Of a DNA stretch of 64,000 bases, positions 8,026-15,067 are shown piece after piece. A model generated the notes under the pieces. The model saw nothing but the letters and a program-made list of their open reading frames with translations. It ran no database searches and was not told the origin of the DNA. This DNA is from Macrococcus brunensis (GTDB lineage: Bacteria > Bacillota > Bacilli > Staphylococcales > Staphylococcaceae), in NCBI RefSeq assembly GCF_004359615.1, contig NZ_SCWA01000006.1:42683-106682 (forward strand), in the 5' to 3' direction. The translations under genes were made by a program, and so were the position numbers. The stretch's first letter is position 1; every line of letters begins with the position of its first letter.

Positions 8026-9123
8026 CTAAAGAATGCTCGGTCTTAAATAAACATCCACTTGTTTAGGGGCATAGACTTCAATAACTGCGCCTTCTTCTAC
8101 AGTGATAAAACCGAGTCCTGATATAATGATATCCTGCTTCTGCCCTTTGACTGATAATGTATGTCTTTTAAGCGTACTAAAATCAAATTCCTTATTTCCT
8201 GGCGGTGTCAGTAGCTCACCAATCTGACGGTGCCACAAGTCTACAGCATTTATAGTCTTCGTACGGTGAATATTCAGACGGTTGGAAACAAAACAGTTCA
8301 AGCTGCGTCTTCCCCCCGAGATATAATCGACTCGGACTAATCCGCCGAGGAATAGTGTCTGTCCTTCGTTCAGCTGGAAGTTACGTGGCTTGATTTCTTC
8401 TTTCGGCATGATAACCTTCAGTTCGTCTTCAGTGACATAATGCGTCATCTGATGAGACTGTATAATACCTGGTGTGTCGTACATAAACGTTCCATCACCT
8501 AAAGGAATATCGATTAAATCAAGCGTCGTACCCGGAAAATGCGAAGTGGTGATGACATTTTTCTCACCGATACTGCGTTCAATCAGCTTATTGATGAGCG
8601 TTGATTTACCGACATTGGTCGTACCAACAATATAGACGTCCTGACCACTGCGTTCTGTTTCAATCACTTCAAGCAGTTCATCAATGCCCAGGTTCTTCTC
8701 TGCAGAAATCAAAACCACCGCTTCCGGCTTCATCCCGAGTTCTTTCGCCAGATGCTTAATCCAGTTCTCTACACGGTTTTTATTGATCAGCTTAGGCAGT
8801 AAGTCAATCTTGTTCGCTGCCAGAATGACTTTCTTTTGCCCGACAATTCGTTTTAAACCACTGATCCACGATCCCTGAAAGTCAAACACATCAATGACAT
8901 TGACAATAATACCTTCGCGATCACTTAACGCATTCAGCATCGTCAGAAAGTCGTCACTCGACATATTGACATCTTGTATTTCATTATAATGTTTCAATCT
9001 GAAGCAACGCTTACAGATGACATCTTCTTTATTTAAACTAGATTTCGGAACATAACCAGCCTGATTCGGATCTTCACTCTGAAGAACAGCCCCACAGCCG
9101 ATACATCTTAATTCATTAGACAA
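8026..9123 (-). CDS. yqeH: Circularly permuted ribosome-assembly GTPase YqeH
   Basis: YqeH (RqgH) supports 30S subunit assembly. An N-terminal zinc finger (C7-x2-C10 and C37-x2-C40) precedes a GTPase domain with motifs in permuted order: ANKIDLLP (G4, about 103-110), SAEKNLG (G5), GTTNVGKSTL (G1, about 166-175) and DTPGI (G3). This permutation defines the family. At 365 residues it is normal length. It is the first gene of the yqeH-aroE-yhbY-nadD-yqeK-rsfS-yqeM operon. Confidence 0.95.
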   Translation of the reverse strand: MSNELRCIGCGAVLQSEDPNQAGYVPKSSLNKEDVICKRCFRLKHYNEIQDVNMSSDDFLTMLNALSDREGIIVNVIDVFDFQGSWISGLKRIVGQKKVILAANKIDLLPKLINKNRVENWIKHLAKELGMKPEAVVLISAEKNLGIDELLEVIETERSGQDVYIVGTTNVGKSTLINKLIERSIGEKNVITTSHFPGTTLDLIDIPLGDGTFMYDTPGIIQSHQMTHYVTEDELKVIMPKEEIKPRNFQLNEGQTLFLGGLVRVDYISGGRRSLNCFVSNRLNIHRTKTINAVDLWHRQIGELLTPPGNKEFDFSTLKRHTLSVKGQKQDIIISGLGFITVEEGAVIEVYAPKQVDVYLRPSIL

Positions 9124-9197
9124 ATATGTTTCCTCCTAAAGTTATGTTTATCCATCCCTATTTTAGCACATTTCTATTTGAATCAAAAAAATGACAT

Positions 9198-9222
9198 AAA
9201 AAAAGTCCCAGGAACCCGGGAC
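9198..9222 (-). terminator. Terminator after the tRNA-Gly
   Basis: On the minus strand GTCCC (9222-9218) pairs with GGGAC (9209-9205), with two further inner G-C pairs, followed by a run of seven U. It starts five bases after the tRNA 3' end. Confidence 0.8.
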
Positions 9223-9226
9223 GGTA

Positions 9227-9297
9227 AGCGGATGACTGGAATTGAACCAATGACTCCAACCAGGAAGGCTGGTATTATAACATTTAACTACATCCGC
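9227..9297 (-). tRNA. tRNA-Gly(UCC), atypical; possible cell-wall (non-proteinogenic) tRNA
   Basis: Folding by hand gives a complete 71-nt cloverleaf: acceptor GCGGATG/CATCCGC, D stem GTTA/TAAT, anticodon stem CCAGC/GTTGG (one G-U), T stem ATTGG/CCAGT, T loop TTCAATT, discriminator U. The anticodon loop is CUUCCUG, so the anticodon is UCC. No CCA is encoded. The D loop AATGTTA lacks the G18-G19 pair that normally docks with the T loop, and position 37 is U where a purine is normal. In staphylococci, glycine tRNAs lacking the GG pair are used by Fem peptidyltransferases to build peptidoglycan cross-bridges rather than by the ribosome. The cloverleaf is seen; the cell-wall role is inferred. Confidence 0.88.
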
Positions 9298-9327
9298 ATA
9301 TATATAATTCTGAAGAACACTTTATCT

Positions 9328-9356
9328 ATAATAGCACAATCAAAAAATAAATGCAA
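9328..9356 (-). promoter_or_regulatory. SigA promoter of the tRNA-Gly
   Basis: On the minus strand a -35 TTGCAT (9356-9351) and a -10 TATTAT (9333-9328) are 17 bases apart, with a TG one base before the -10. The -10 lies about 30 bases before the mature tRNA 5' end. Confidence 0.75.
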
Positions 9357-9363
9357 CAAAAAA

Positions 9364-9383
9364 CGGACTTTTTTTAAAGTCCG
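9364..9383 (-). terminator. Terminator of the 80-residue hypothetical gene
   Basis: CGGACTTT (9364-9371) pairs with AAAGTCCG (9376-9383) over a four-base loop; on the minus strand a U run follows. It separates the upstream gene from the tRNA promoter. Confidence 0.85.
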
Positions 9384-9388
9384 AAAAA

Positions 9389-9631
9389 TTACCATCTGTT
9401 CTCAAGTTTTTCAAGCATCGCCTGGCCTTGCTGCGTCAGTTTAAGATCTTTCATCTCTTCAATACTATAAGCCCCATTTAACTGGAAGTCGGCTTTATTA
9501 CCTTCCACTAAACCTTCGTCGAATAAATAATCCAGTTCTGCTTCATCATAATCGTTATTTACAGAATCAAAGCGTCCTTCTTTGGAAATACTGTCTAAAT
9601 ATTTGTAGAGTACATTATTATCAATAGTCAT
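9389..9631 (-). CDS. Hypothetical protein, acidic, winged-helix-like
   Basis: I do not recognise this 80-residue protein. It begins MTIDNNVLYKYLDS and ends with TQQGQAMLEKLENRW, a pattern like the last helix of small winged-helix domains, but there is no firm family assignment. I prefer the ATG at 9631 because AAAGGAG lies eight bases upstream; a GTG two codons earlier would be only two bases from that site. The gene is single, with its own terminator. Confidence 0.7.
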   Translation of the reverse strand: MTIDNNVLYKYLDSISKEGRFDSVNNDYDEAELDYLFDEGLVEGNKADFQLNGAYSIEEMKDLKLTQQGQAMLEKLENRW

Positions 9632-9703
9632 ATCCACAGCTCCTTTTTGTTTTCTTAATCAATACCCAGACTTTGGCAATATAACCTCAAATATAAAATA
9701 AAA

Positions 9704-9725
9704 AGACAGACTTTTAAGTCTGTCT
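9704..9725 (-). terminator. Terminator of the cupin gene
   Basis: AGACAGACTT pairs with AAGTCTGTCT; on the minus strand an AU-rich U stretch follows. Confidence 0.8.
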
Positions 9726-9730
9726 AGAAA

Positions 9731-10153
9731 TTACTGTTCATTTGGATCGTTTTCAGCATCTTCATGTGTTTTGTGGACAGTGCCCGGTTCATGGTCAGGT
9801 CCTGCATAAATAGAATAAAGTTTAATCGGTTCGTCACCTTTATTCGTTACATTATGCCAAGTATCAGCTGGAACGATAATGACATCATCTGCCTTCACTT
9901 CACGCTCAAAGTTCAGGTTGTCTTCGCTAGGACCCATCTGACATAAACCTTGACCCTGCTCAACTCTTAAAAACTGTTCAATACCATGATGAACTTCAAG
10001 ACCGATATCATCGCCAGGTTGAATCGTCATTAATGTGACCTGGAGTTTATCTCCTGTCCAGATAGTCGTACGGAAATTTTCATTTTCAAGTGTCATACCC
10101 TCAATATTTTCAACTACAGGTTGTTTGCCGTGGTCTTTAAAATCATATACCAT
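9731..10153 (-). CDS. Cupin-domain protein (single-domain)
   Basis: The 140-residue protein carries both cupin motifs. Motif 1 is around 50-66 (GLEVHHGIEQFLRVEQG, with H54, H55 and E59 as likely metal ligands) and motif 2 is around 93-103 (VPADTWHNVTN, with H99). Such proteins bind a divalent metal and can be enzymes or sensors; the substrate cannot be read from the sequence. It is single, divergent from the membrane-protein gene at 10311, and has its own terminator. Confidence 0.85.
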   Translation of the reverse strand: MVYDFKDHGKQPVVENIEGMTLENENFRTTIWTGDKLQVTLMTIQPGDDIGLEVHHGIEQFLRVEQGQGLCQMGPSEDNLNFEREVKADDVIIVPADTWHNVTNKGDEPIKLYSIYAGPDHEPGTVHKTHEDAENDPNEQ

Positions 10154-10255
10154 ATTTAAAACCTCCTATAAAATAACATACAGTTATCAGTACCCTTAAA
10201 TAAAAGATGATAACTTGACTAAATGACAAAATAGTGACTTCTAAAATATTACAGA

Positions 10256-10283
10256 TTGCTTCTTATTGACAAGAGATTATAAT
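10256..10283 (+). promoter_or_regulatory. Possible promoter of the 10311 membrane-protein gene
   Basis: A perfect -10 TATAAT lies at 10278-10283. The best-placed -35 is a poor TTGCTT at 10256-10261 with a 16-base spacer. A perfect TTGACA at 10266-10271 is only six bases from the -10 and cannot pair with it. Confidence 0.4.
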
Positions 10284-10310
10284 AGAAATAAAAGCTATAG
10301 AGGTGATGAG

Positions 10311-10730
10311 ATGACAAGACATTTTATCAGATTAATTATTTTAGTTATTTACACTTTGTTTATGATGTCAGTTGCTGTTAAATCATTGACTGACGGTTTA
10401 AGCGCTGATAACTTTTTCTTTATCCCGTTATCGATTATGGCTTTGACTATTTTAGTGGATTCTATAACACAGCTCTACACCAATTCACAAAATGAAGAAA
10501 ATCCTTATCGAACTTATCCGGCTGAAACAATCATTAAATGGACATGGATAAGTACTTACTATCATATCGGTGCCATCGTTATATATGTTATGACTGCGGT
10601 ATTTATCCTTTATTTCAACTTTTCAATTTTTTGGCCTCTTACTATCTTATTAGCTATCATTCTATCCATTCTCACGATTTGGCGCGAATATAAGAGAAGA
10701 CAATACGTTAAAACGCGCATTTATGAATAA
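10311..10730 (+). CDS. Hypothetical four-helix membrane protein
   Basis: The 139-residue protein has four hydrophobic segments, around 7-23, 33-49, 81-99 and 101-118, and a short basic tail. No catalytic motif is visible and I do not recognise the family. The ATG at 10311 follows AGAGGTGATGAG; a TTG 15 codons upstream has no ribosome-binding site and overlaps the promoter region. The 3' end overlaps the end of the convergent acetyltransferase by ten bases. Confidence 0.75.
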   Translation: MTRHFIRLIILVIYTLFMMSVAVKSLTDGLSADNFFFIPLSIMALTILVDSITQLYTNSQNEENPYRTYPAETIIKWTWISTYYHIGAIVIYVMTAVFILYFNFSIFWPLTILLAIILSILTIWREYKRRQYVKTRIYE

Positions 10731-11218
10731 AGGTTTATTTGATAACCGAGTATGGTCAGAGAGTAAGCTTTATCATCCATCCATGCGACATCCGGCAGCT
10801 GACCGTATGTCGTGAAACCATTTTTCTCGAATAGTCTTATAGACGGCGTATTATGACTGAAGATAAATGCGAGCAGTGTTTTATAATCCAGCTCTGCTGC
10901 TTGTCTTTTCAATTCATCCAACGCGTACCGGCCGATTCCCTGACCACGGTAATTCTCATCTATATAGATGCTTATTTCTACAGTCTGATTATAAGCTGGC
11001 CGCGCGTAAAATGTACTGAAGCTCATCCAGCCAACTAGATTGTTCTCATGTTCAATGACGAGCAATGGTTTGCCGTCATGATGGGCATGAAACCAGTCCA
11101 GCCGGCTGTTTACTGTCACAGGCTCGATATCCGCTGTCACCATGCGGCTTGCTATTGTTGAGTTATATATTTCAACTATTTTATCCAGATCTTTCAGTTC
11201 TGCCTGCCTTGCTTTCAT
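10721..11218 (-). CDS. GNAT N-acetyltransferase, phosphinothricin acetyltransferase-like
   Basis: The 165-residue protein is a GCN5-related acetyltransferase. The acetyl-CoA-binding motif A is visible around 93-103 as NYRGQGIGRYAL, followed by the FEKNGF motif near 134-139. The N-terminal region (IYNSTIASRMVTADIEP) resembles the Pat/Bar/MnaT subgroup, which acetylates amino groups of amino-acid analogues. The substrate is uncertain. GGAGAGGAGC lies upstream of the start. It appears monocistronic. Confidence 0.85.
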   Translation of the reverse strand: MKARQAELKDLDKIVEIYNSTIASRMVTADIEPVTVNSRLDWFHAHHDGKPLLVIEHENNLVGWMSFSTFYARPAYNQTVEISIYIDENYRGQGIGRYALDELKRQAAELDYKTLLAFIFSHNTPSIRLFEKNGFTTYGQLPDVAWMDDKAYSLTILGYQINLYS

Positions 11219-11254
11219 AAAGCTCCTCTCCTTTTTTTCTTATATTAACATAAA

Positions 11255-11280
11255 AATAGGACTGCACATGCAGTCCTATT
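11255..11280 (-). terminator. Terminator of the SPFH gene
   Basis: AATAGGACTGCA (11255-11266) pairs with TGCAGTCCTATT (11269-11280), and a U run follows on the minus strand. The stop codon of the SPFH gene lies inside the stem. Confidence 0.85.
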
Positions 11281-12124
11281 TGTTGACATCTACAATGACA
11301 CCTTCGCCGCCAACTGTAATTGGCTGCTTACCATCCCATTTATCAATCATCTGTTTTTTAATAATTTTATCTGTCAGCGATTTATCCAGGATTTCATTGG
11401 CTTCTGCCTGACCTTTTGCTTCAATCTTCTTCTTCGCCGCATTCTGCTCTGCAATCGCGCGGTCAGTCTTCGCACGTTCCAGTTCCTGGTTCGCTTTCAC
11501 ACGTTCATCAATCGCAGCCTGGGTCGCCGCATCTGCTTTCGGACTTGAGATAGCGATATCCTCAATGATAAAGCCTTGATCGGTCAGTTTATTCTGCAGT
11601 TCTTCTAAAGTCGACTTCTTGATCTCACTCGTTTTAACACCAAATGTCTCTATAACAGAGTATTTTGCGACAGATTGGCGAAGACCATCGAGAACACGGG
11701 TACGCAGGAAGCCGTTTTCCAGCCCTTCTATATCTGCATTACCAAACTTATTGAAAATCTTAACAACTTTAGTCGGATCAACATGATAGTTAATGCTGAT
11801 ATCCATATCCAGATTCTTACCATCTGACGTTGCCACGTTCAGATTTTGATATTCCTTCGTCTGTGTACGAATTGGATAATGTACAGCCTTGTCCAGCGGC
11901 GAAATAATATGCCAGCCGGCTGGTTTAGTCTGATCTTTAACACCCGTTACAGAGTAGATGACGGCCTGATAACCTTGGGGCACTTTTTCGATACACATAA
12001 ATAGAATGATGGCACCTAAAAGCACTAACATACCAATAATAGTCGTCAAAAGTAATGATTTACGGTTGACGGGCTTTTTTGCTGGTCTAACGGTCTTCAC
12101 TTTCGATGTGCTTGATGAGTTCAT
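11276..12124 (-). CDS. SPFH/band 7 (prohibitin-like) membrane protein
   Basis: The 282-residue protein has a basic cytoplasmic N-terminus, one membrane segment (about 26-44) and then an SPFH domain (about 46-215) with the VPQGYQAVIYSVTG entry and the alternating-charge helix (ERAKTDRAIAEQ region, about 215-250). Such proteins oligomerise and organise membranes or chaperone membrane proteases. Bacterial prohibitin homologues of this type have no agreed substrate. TTGGAGGAAG precedes the ATG. The upstream small membrane gene overlaps by 38 bases, so the two are very probably co-translated. Confidence 0.88.
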   Translation of the reverse strand: MNSSSTSKVKTVRPAKKPVNRKSLLLTTIIGMLVLLGAIILFMCIEKVPQGYQAVIYSVTGVKDQTKPAGWHIISPLDKAVHYPIRTQTKEYQNLNVATSDGKNLDMDISINYHVDPTKVVKIFNKFGNADIEGLENGFLRTRVLDGLRQSVAKYSVIETFGVKTSEIKKSTLEELQNKLTDQGFIIEDIAISSPKADAATQAAIDERVKANQELERAKTDRAIAEQNAAKKKIEAKGQAEANEILDKSLTDKIIKKQMIDKWDGKQPITVGGEGVIVDVNK

Positions 12125-12395
12125 TAACTTCCTCCAATTCTTCGGTCAGCTGCCTGATTTCCTGCTGTGACTGAAAATGTCTGCTTCTAATGTGAATGGC
12201 ATGAATAAGACGATCACGCTCTTCTTCGAGTCTGATGAGCTCCAGTTCTTCTTCATACTGCCGGCGCCTCGTCATACGCTTTTCATCGTTCACTTCACTT
12301 TTGAATGAGAAATAATCATAGAAACGAGATAAAACAATGTAGAGAATCACTGCAAGTATAATCAGGATGATAAGCCCGATTAAGAAATAACGCAT
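12087..12395 (-). CDS. Small membrane protein with long charged helix, partner of the SPFH protein
   Basis: I do not recognise the family. The 102-residue protein has one N-terminal membrane segment (about 4-22) and then a heavily charged, probably coiled-coil stretch rich in Glu, Arg and Leu to the end. I chose the ATG at 12395 (GGAGGG five bases upstream); a longer frame to 12476 starts in the upstream terminator. The overlap with the SPFH gene and the shared topology (one helix, cytosolic coiled coil) suggest the two act together; this is inference. Confidence 0.75.
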   Translation of the reverse strand: MRYFLIGLIILIILAVILYIVLSRFYDYFSFKSEVNDEKRMTRRRQYEEELELIRLEEERDRLIHAIHIRSRHFQSQQEIRQLTEELEEVNELIKHIESEDR

Positions 12396-12458
12396 AAAAT
12401 CCCTCCATTCCATGCTTACTTCTATTATAGCATGAACAATATGTAAATAAATGCAAAA

Positions 12459-12481
12459 AGACCATGACTTTGTCATGGTCT
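12459..12481 (-). terminator. Terminator of yqeG
   Basis: AGACCATGAC pairs with GTCATGGTCT over a three-base loop, with a U run on the minus strand. It contains the last bases of the yqeG stop codon. Confidence 0.85.
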
Positions 12482-13004
12482 ATTCTTGCCAGTTGATATA
12501 TCCTTTTCGTTTAAAATAAGCGAGGAAACGTCTCTCCATCATACGATTGACTCTCGTCTTCCATTCATCATTCGATTTGACCGGCACCACCATAATAGAA
12601 TAAAATCCATTTGAATTCGCTGCCAGCACATCTGTCATCATCTGGTCGCCGATCACCACTGTTTCATCAGGCGTCACTGCCATCGCTTTTGTCGCTTTCT
12701 TGAACGCCTGCCCCATCGGTTTTCTGGCATTGAAAATATAGTCTACTTTTAAGGGTGTCGCAAAAGCAGCAACACGTGTTTCATTATTATTGGAGACAAT
12801 CGTGATTTTAACACCGGCTTCTGCCATCTGATTGAACCATGCGCTCACTTCTTCTGTCGCGAGTTCCACATCCCAGCCGACTAATGTATTATCCAGGTCT
12901 GTGATAATCGCTTTAACGCCCCGGGCTTTTAAATCTTCCGCCTTGATTTCAAATACACTTTTGACATATTGACTTGGCATTAAATATTTTTTCAGTATAC
13001 TCAC
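12480..13004 (-). CDS. yqeG: YqeG family HAD phosphatase
   Basis: The 174-residue protein is a HAD IIIA-type hydrolase with the nucleophile motif TDLDNTLVGWD (Asp36, Asp38), the second motif TIVSNNNE and the acidic GDQMMTDV motif. Relatives dephosphorylate phosphatidylglycerophosphate, but this is not proven for staphylococcal YqeG. I chose the GTG at 13004, after GAGGTGA, because the protein then begins SILKKYLMPSQYV like the family; an ATG eight codons earlier is weaker. In Bacillus it sits upstream of yqeH; here it is 4 kb away, separated by accessory genes. Confidence 0.88.
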   Translation of the reverse strand: MSILKKYLMPSQYVKSVFEIKAEDLKARGVKAIITDLDNTLVGWDVELATEEVSAWFNQMAEAGVKITIVSNNNETRVAAFATPLKVDYIFNARKPMGQAFKKATKAMAVTPDETVVIGDQMMTDVLAANSNGFYSIMVVPVKSNDEWKTRVNRMMERRFLAYFKRKGYINWQE

Positions 13005-13050
13005 TGTTTTCACCTCATTATAGTTCATACCTTGTTTTTACCATAATAAA

Positions 13051-13075
13051 ACCCCAATTCACTTGGAACTGGGGT
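13051..13075 (-). terminator. Terminator after the 34-codon peptide gene
   Basis: ACCCCA (13051-13056) pairs with TGGGGT (13070-13075), with three further pairs inside and one G-U on the minus-strand RNA; a U-rich tract follows. Confidence 0.8.
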
Positions 13076-13080
13076 CTATG

Positions 13081-13185
13081 CTATTCGATGATTTCTTTGT
13101 CGCCGTACTCGACTTCTGTTTCACTGTAAATGATGAAGCCGATGATTGCAGTTGCAATCACTGATAATGCCATGATGAAGATCAT
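13081..13185 (-). CDS. 34-residue single-helix membrane peptide
   Basis: A 34-codon frame starts with ATG seven bases after a strong GGAGG and ends with TAG just before a terminator. The peptide begins MIFIMALSVIATA, continues with a hydrophobic helix to about residue 20, and ends in an acidic tail (SETEVEYGDKEIIE). It begins 16 bases after the mtnN stop, so it is the last gene of that operon. The ribosome-binding site, hydrophobic-then-acidic composition and position before the terminator support translation. I know no named family; the function is unknown. Confidence 0.72.
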   Translation of the reverse strand: MIFIMALSVIATAIIGFIIYSETEVEYGDKEIIE

Positions 13186-13200
13186 GTCAACGCCTCCTAA

Positions 13201-13899
13201 CTACTTTGTAGCAGCAAATGTCTCTATTAATGATTTTACAATTTTACTGGACGATACGCAAGCGACTTTCAGGAACTCCTCAAATGTCATTCCCGCTTCT
13301 CCGTTCGCTAAATCCGAGACGGCACGCGTGATGATAAATGGTGTCTGGTACTGATATGCGACCTGTGCTACTGCAGCTGCTTCCATTTCAACTGCGAGTA
13401 CTTGAGGGAAGTTCTCAATGATTTTCTCTTTCTTTTCTAATGAACCGATGAAGCTATCCCCTGAAACAATCAGACCGATGTGAGCCTGCAGGTCATTCTT
13501 TTGTATCGCTTCTTCTGTTAATGCCATCAGCTTGTCGTCTGCCTGATAAGTCTTCGGCATGCCTGGGACCTGACCGAGTACGTAACCAAATTCTGTTGCA
13601 TCTACATCGTGATGCAGAACTTCACGGCTGATAACGATGTCACCGACGCTGAGACCTTGACCGAGTCCTCCTGCAGAACCTGTATTGATAATCGCTTCCG
13701 GCTGGTAATGTTCAATCAGAAGTACTGTCGTTAAAGCGGCATTCACTTTACCGATGCCACTCTGCATGAGTACAACGTCATAGCCATACAGGTTGCCTGT
13801 ATAGACTTCGACATGCGCATGTTTTTTCACTTCGAGATTCTCTATATCATTTTTCAGGATTTCGACTTCTTCCTGCATTGCACCTATAATTCCAAGCAT
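13201..13899 (-). CDS. mtnN: 5'-methylthioadenosine/S-adenosylhomocysteine nucleosidase
   Basis: MtnN (Pfs) removes adenine from methylthioadenosine and S-adenosylhomocysteine and so recycles methyl-transfer by-products and yields the AI-2 precursor. The N-terminus GIIGAMQEEVEIL carries the catalytic glutamate, and TRAVSDLANG carries the catalytic aspartate near 195. The ATG at 13899 follows GAGGAGG; five codons upstream lie another possible start without a site. It is separated from greA by a terminator and followed closely by the 34-codon peptide. Confidence 0.95.
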   Translation of the reverse strand: MLGIIGAMQEEVEILKNDIENLEVKKHAHVEVYTGNLYGYDVVLMQSGIGKVNAALTTVLLIEHYQPEAIINTGSAGGLGQGLSVGDIVISREVLHHDVDATEFGYVLGQVPGMPKTYQADDKLMALTEEAIQKNDLQAHIGLIVSGDSFIGSLEKKEKIIENFPQVLAVEMEAAAVAQVAYQYQTPFIITRAVSDLANGEAGMTFEEFLKVACVSSSKIVKSLIETFAATK

Positions 13900-13919
13900 G
13901 TTTTTCCTCCTCAAATAAA

Positions 13920-13944
13920 AAGTAGATTCCTAAAGAATCTACTT
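13920..13944 (-). terminator. Terminator of greA
   Basis: AAGTAGATTC pairs with GAATCTACTT over a five-base loop, with a U run on the minus strand. Confidence 0.85.
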
Positions 13945-13949
13945 GAATT

Positions 13950-14426
13950 TTAGCTGATTTCGACGATTTTAACACGCATTTCATTACCGTTTGGTAAAGG
14001 TACGTTTACTTCGTCATTCACTTTTTTACCGATCAGTGACTTAGCGATCGGTGATTCATTTGAAATCTTACCTTCGAACGGGTCTGCTTCAGCAGAACCG
14101 ACAATCATATAAGATTCTTCGTCGCCGTCTGGTACTTCAACGAATTTCACTGTACGGCCGATCTGTACTTCTGATTTAGAACCGTCACCTGAAATGATTT
14201 TAGCATGACGCAGCATCATTTCAATTTTAACGATTTCCTGCTCTACAAAGCCCTGCTCGTCTTTCGCTGCATCGTACTCAGAGTTCTCTGATAAGTCACC
14301 GAAGCTGCGTGCGACTTTAATTTTTTCTACGACTTCAGGACGTTTAACCGTCTTTAAGTGTTCGAGTTCTTCTTCAAGCTTGTTATAACCTTCTTGAGTC
14401 ATTGGATATTCTTTTTGGATTTCCAT
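13950..14426 (-). CDS. greA: Transcription elongation factor GreA
   Basis: GreA makes backtracked RNA polymerase cleave its transcript and restart. The 158-residue protein has the N-terminal coiled coil (residues 10-80) with the tip motif [18 protein letters not shown], carrying the two acidic residues that reach the active site, and a C-terminal FKBP-like domain. Length and start agree with S. aureus GreA. It ends the mltG-side cluster trmR-trhP1-trhP2-udk-greA. Confidence 0.97.
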   Translation of the reverse strand: MEIQKEYPMTQEGYNKLEEELEHLKTVKRPEVVEKIKVARSFGDLSENSEYDAAKDEQGFVEQEIVKIEMMLRHAKIISGDGSKSEVQIGRTVKFVEVPDGDEESYMIVGSAEADPFEGKISNESPIAKSLIGKKVNDEVNVPLPNGNEMRVKIVEIS

Positions 14427-14449
14427 TGCTGTTCCTTCTTTCTACGTTC

Positions 14450-15067
14450 TTAGTTTCTAATCAATGATTGAATTTTTGTCGTCATGATATCAATGGCAAC
14501 ATGATTGCTGCCACCTTCCGGAATAATGATATCGGCATATTTCTTTGTAGGTTCTATAAACTGATTGTGCATCGGACGTACGACTGTCAAATACTGTTCG
14601 ATAACAGATTCCATCGTCCGGCCACGCTCTTCTATATCTCTCATCATTCTTCGCAGAATGCGAAGATCTGCATCGGTATCTACAAATATTTTAACGTCCA
14701 TCAAATCACGCAGCTGTTCATTTTCCAGTGCGAAAATTCCTTCTACTATAATAACATCTTTTGGTTCAAATGTAATCGTTTTCTCGCTTCTTGTATGAAT
14801 TGTATAATCATATGTCGGCACTTTGACAATCTTACCGTCTCGAAGATCAGTCAAGTTCTGAATGAGTAAATCATTATCAAAAGCAAATGGATGATCATAA
14901 TTGGTTGTCAGTCTCTCGTCAAAACTGAGGTGAGACTGATCTTTATAATAGTAATCCTGTTCTATTAAAGCAACGCTGAAGCCTTCCAGGTTCTTTAATA
15001 TTTTAGAGGTTACAGAGGTCTTACCCGACCCCGAACCACCTGCAATTCCAATGATAGTAGTCATCAA
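14450..15067 (-). CDS. udk: Uridine kinase
   Basis: Udk phosphorylates uridine and cytidine in pyrimidine salvage. The P-loop [12 protein letters not shown] is at 7-18, the substrate-region DYYYKDQSH follows, and IVEGIFAL is the acidic lid region. At 205 residues it is typical. Its start overlaps the trhP2 stop by four bases. This place downstream of the U32 genes is conserved in Bacillota. Confidence 0.96.
   Translation of the reverse strand: MMTTIIGIAGGSGSGKTSVTSKILKNLEGFSVALIEQDYYYKDQSHLSFDERLTTNYDHPFAFDNDLLIQNLTDLRDGKIVKVPTYDYTIHTRSEKTITFEPKDVIIVEGIFALENEQLRDLMDVKIFVDTDADLRILRRMMRDIEERGRTMESVIEQYLTVVRPMHNQFIEPTKKYADIIIPEGGSNHVAIDIMTTKIQSLIRN

Noticed and set aside
9178..9444. Open frame on the plus strand across the tRNA-Gly
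   Set aside because: It is antisense to a clear tRNA with promoter and terminator and has no ribosome-binding site.
10266..10283. TTGACA and TATAAT as one promoter
   Set aside because: The hexamers are only six bases apart; a sigma-A promoter needs about 17.
11276..13004. Prophage remnant
   Set aside because: Despite a few hypothetical genes between yqeH and mtnN, there is no integrase, phage structural gene or att-like repeat.
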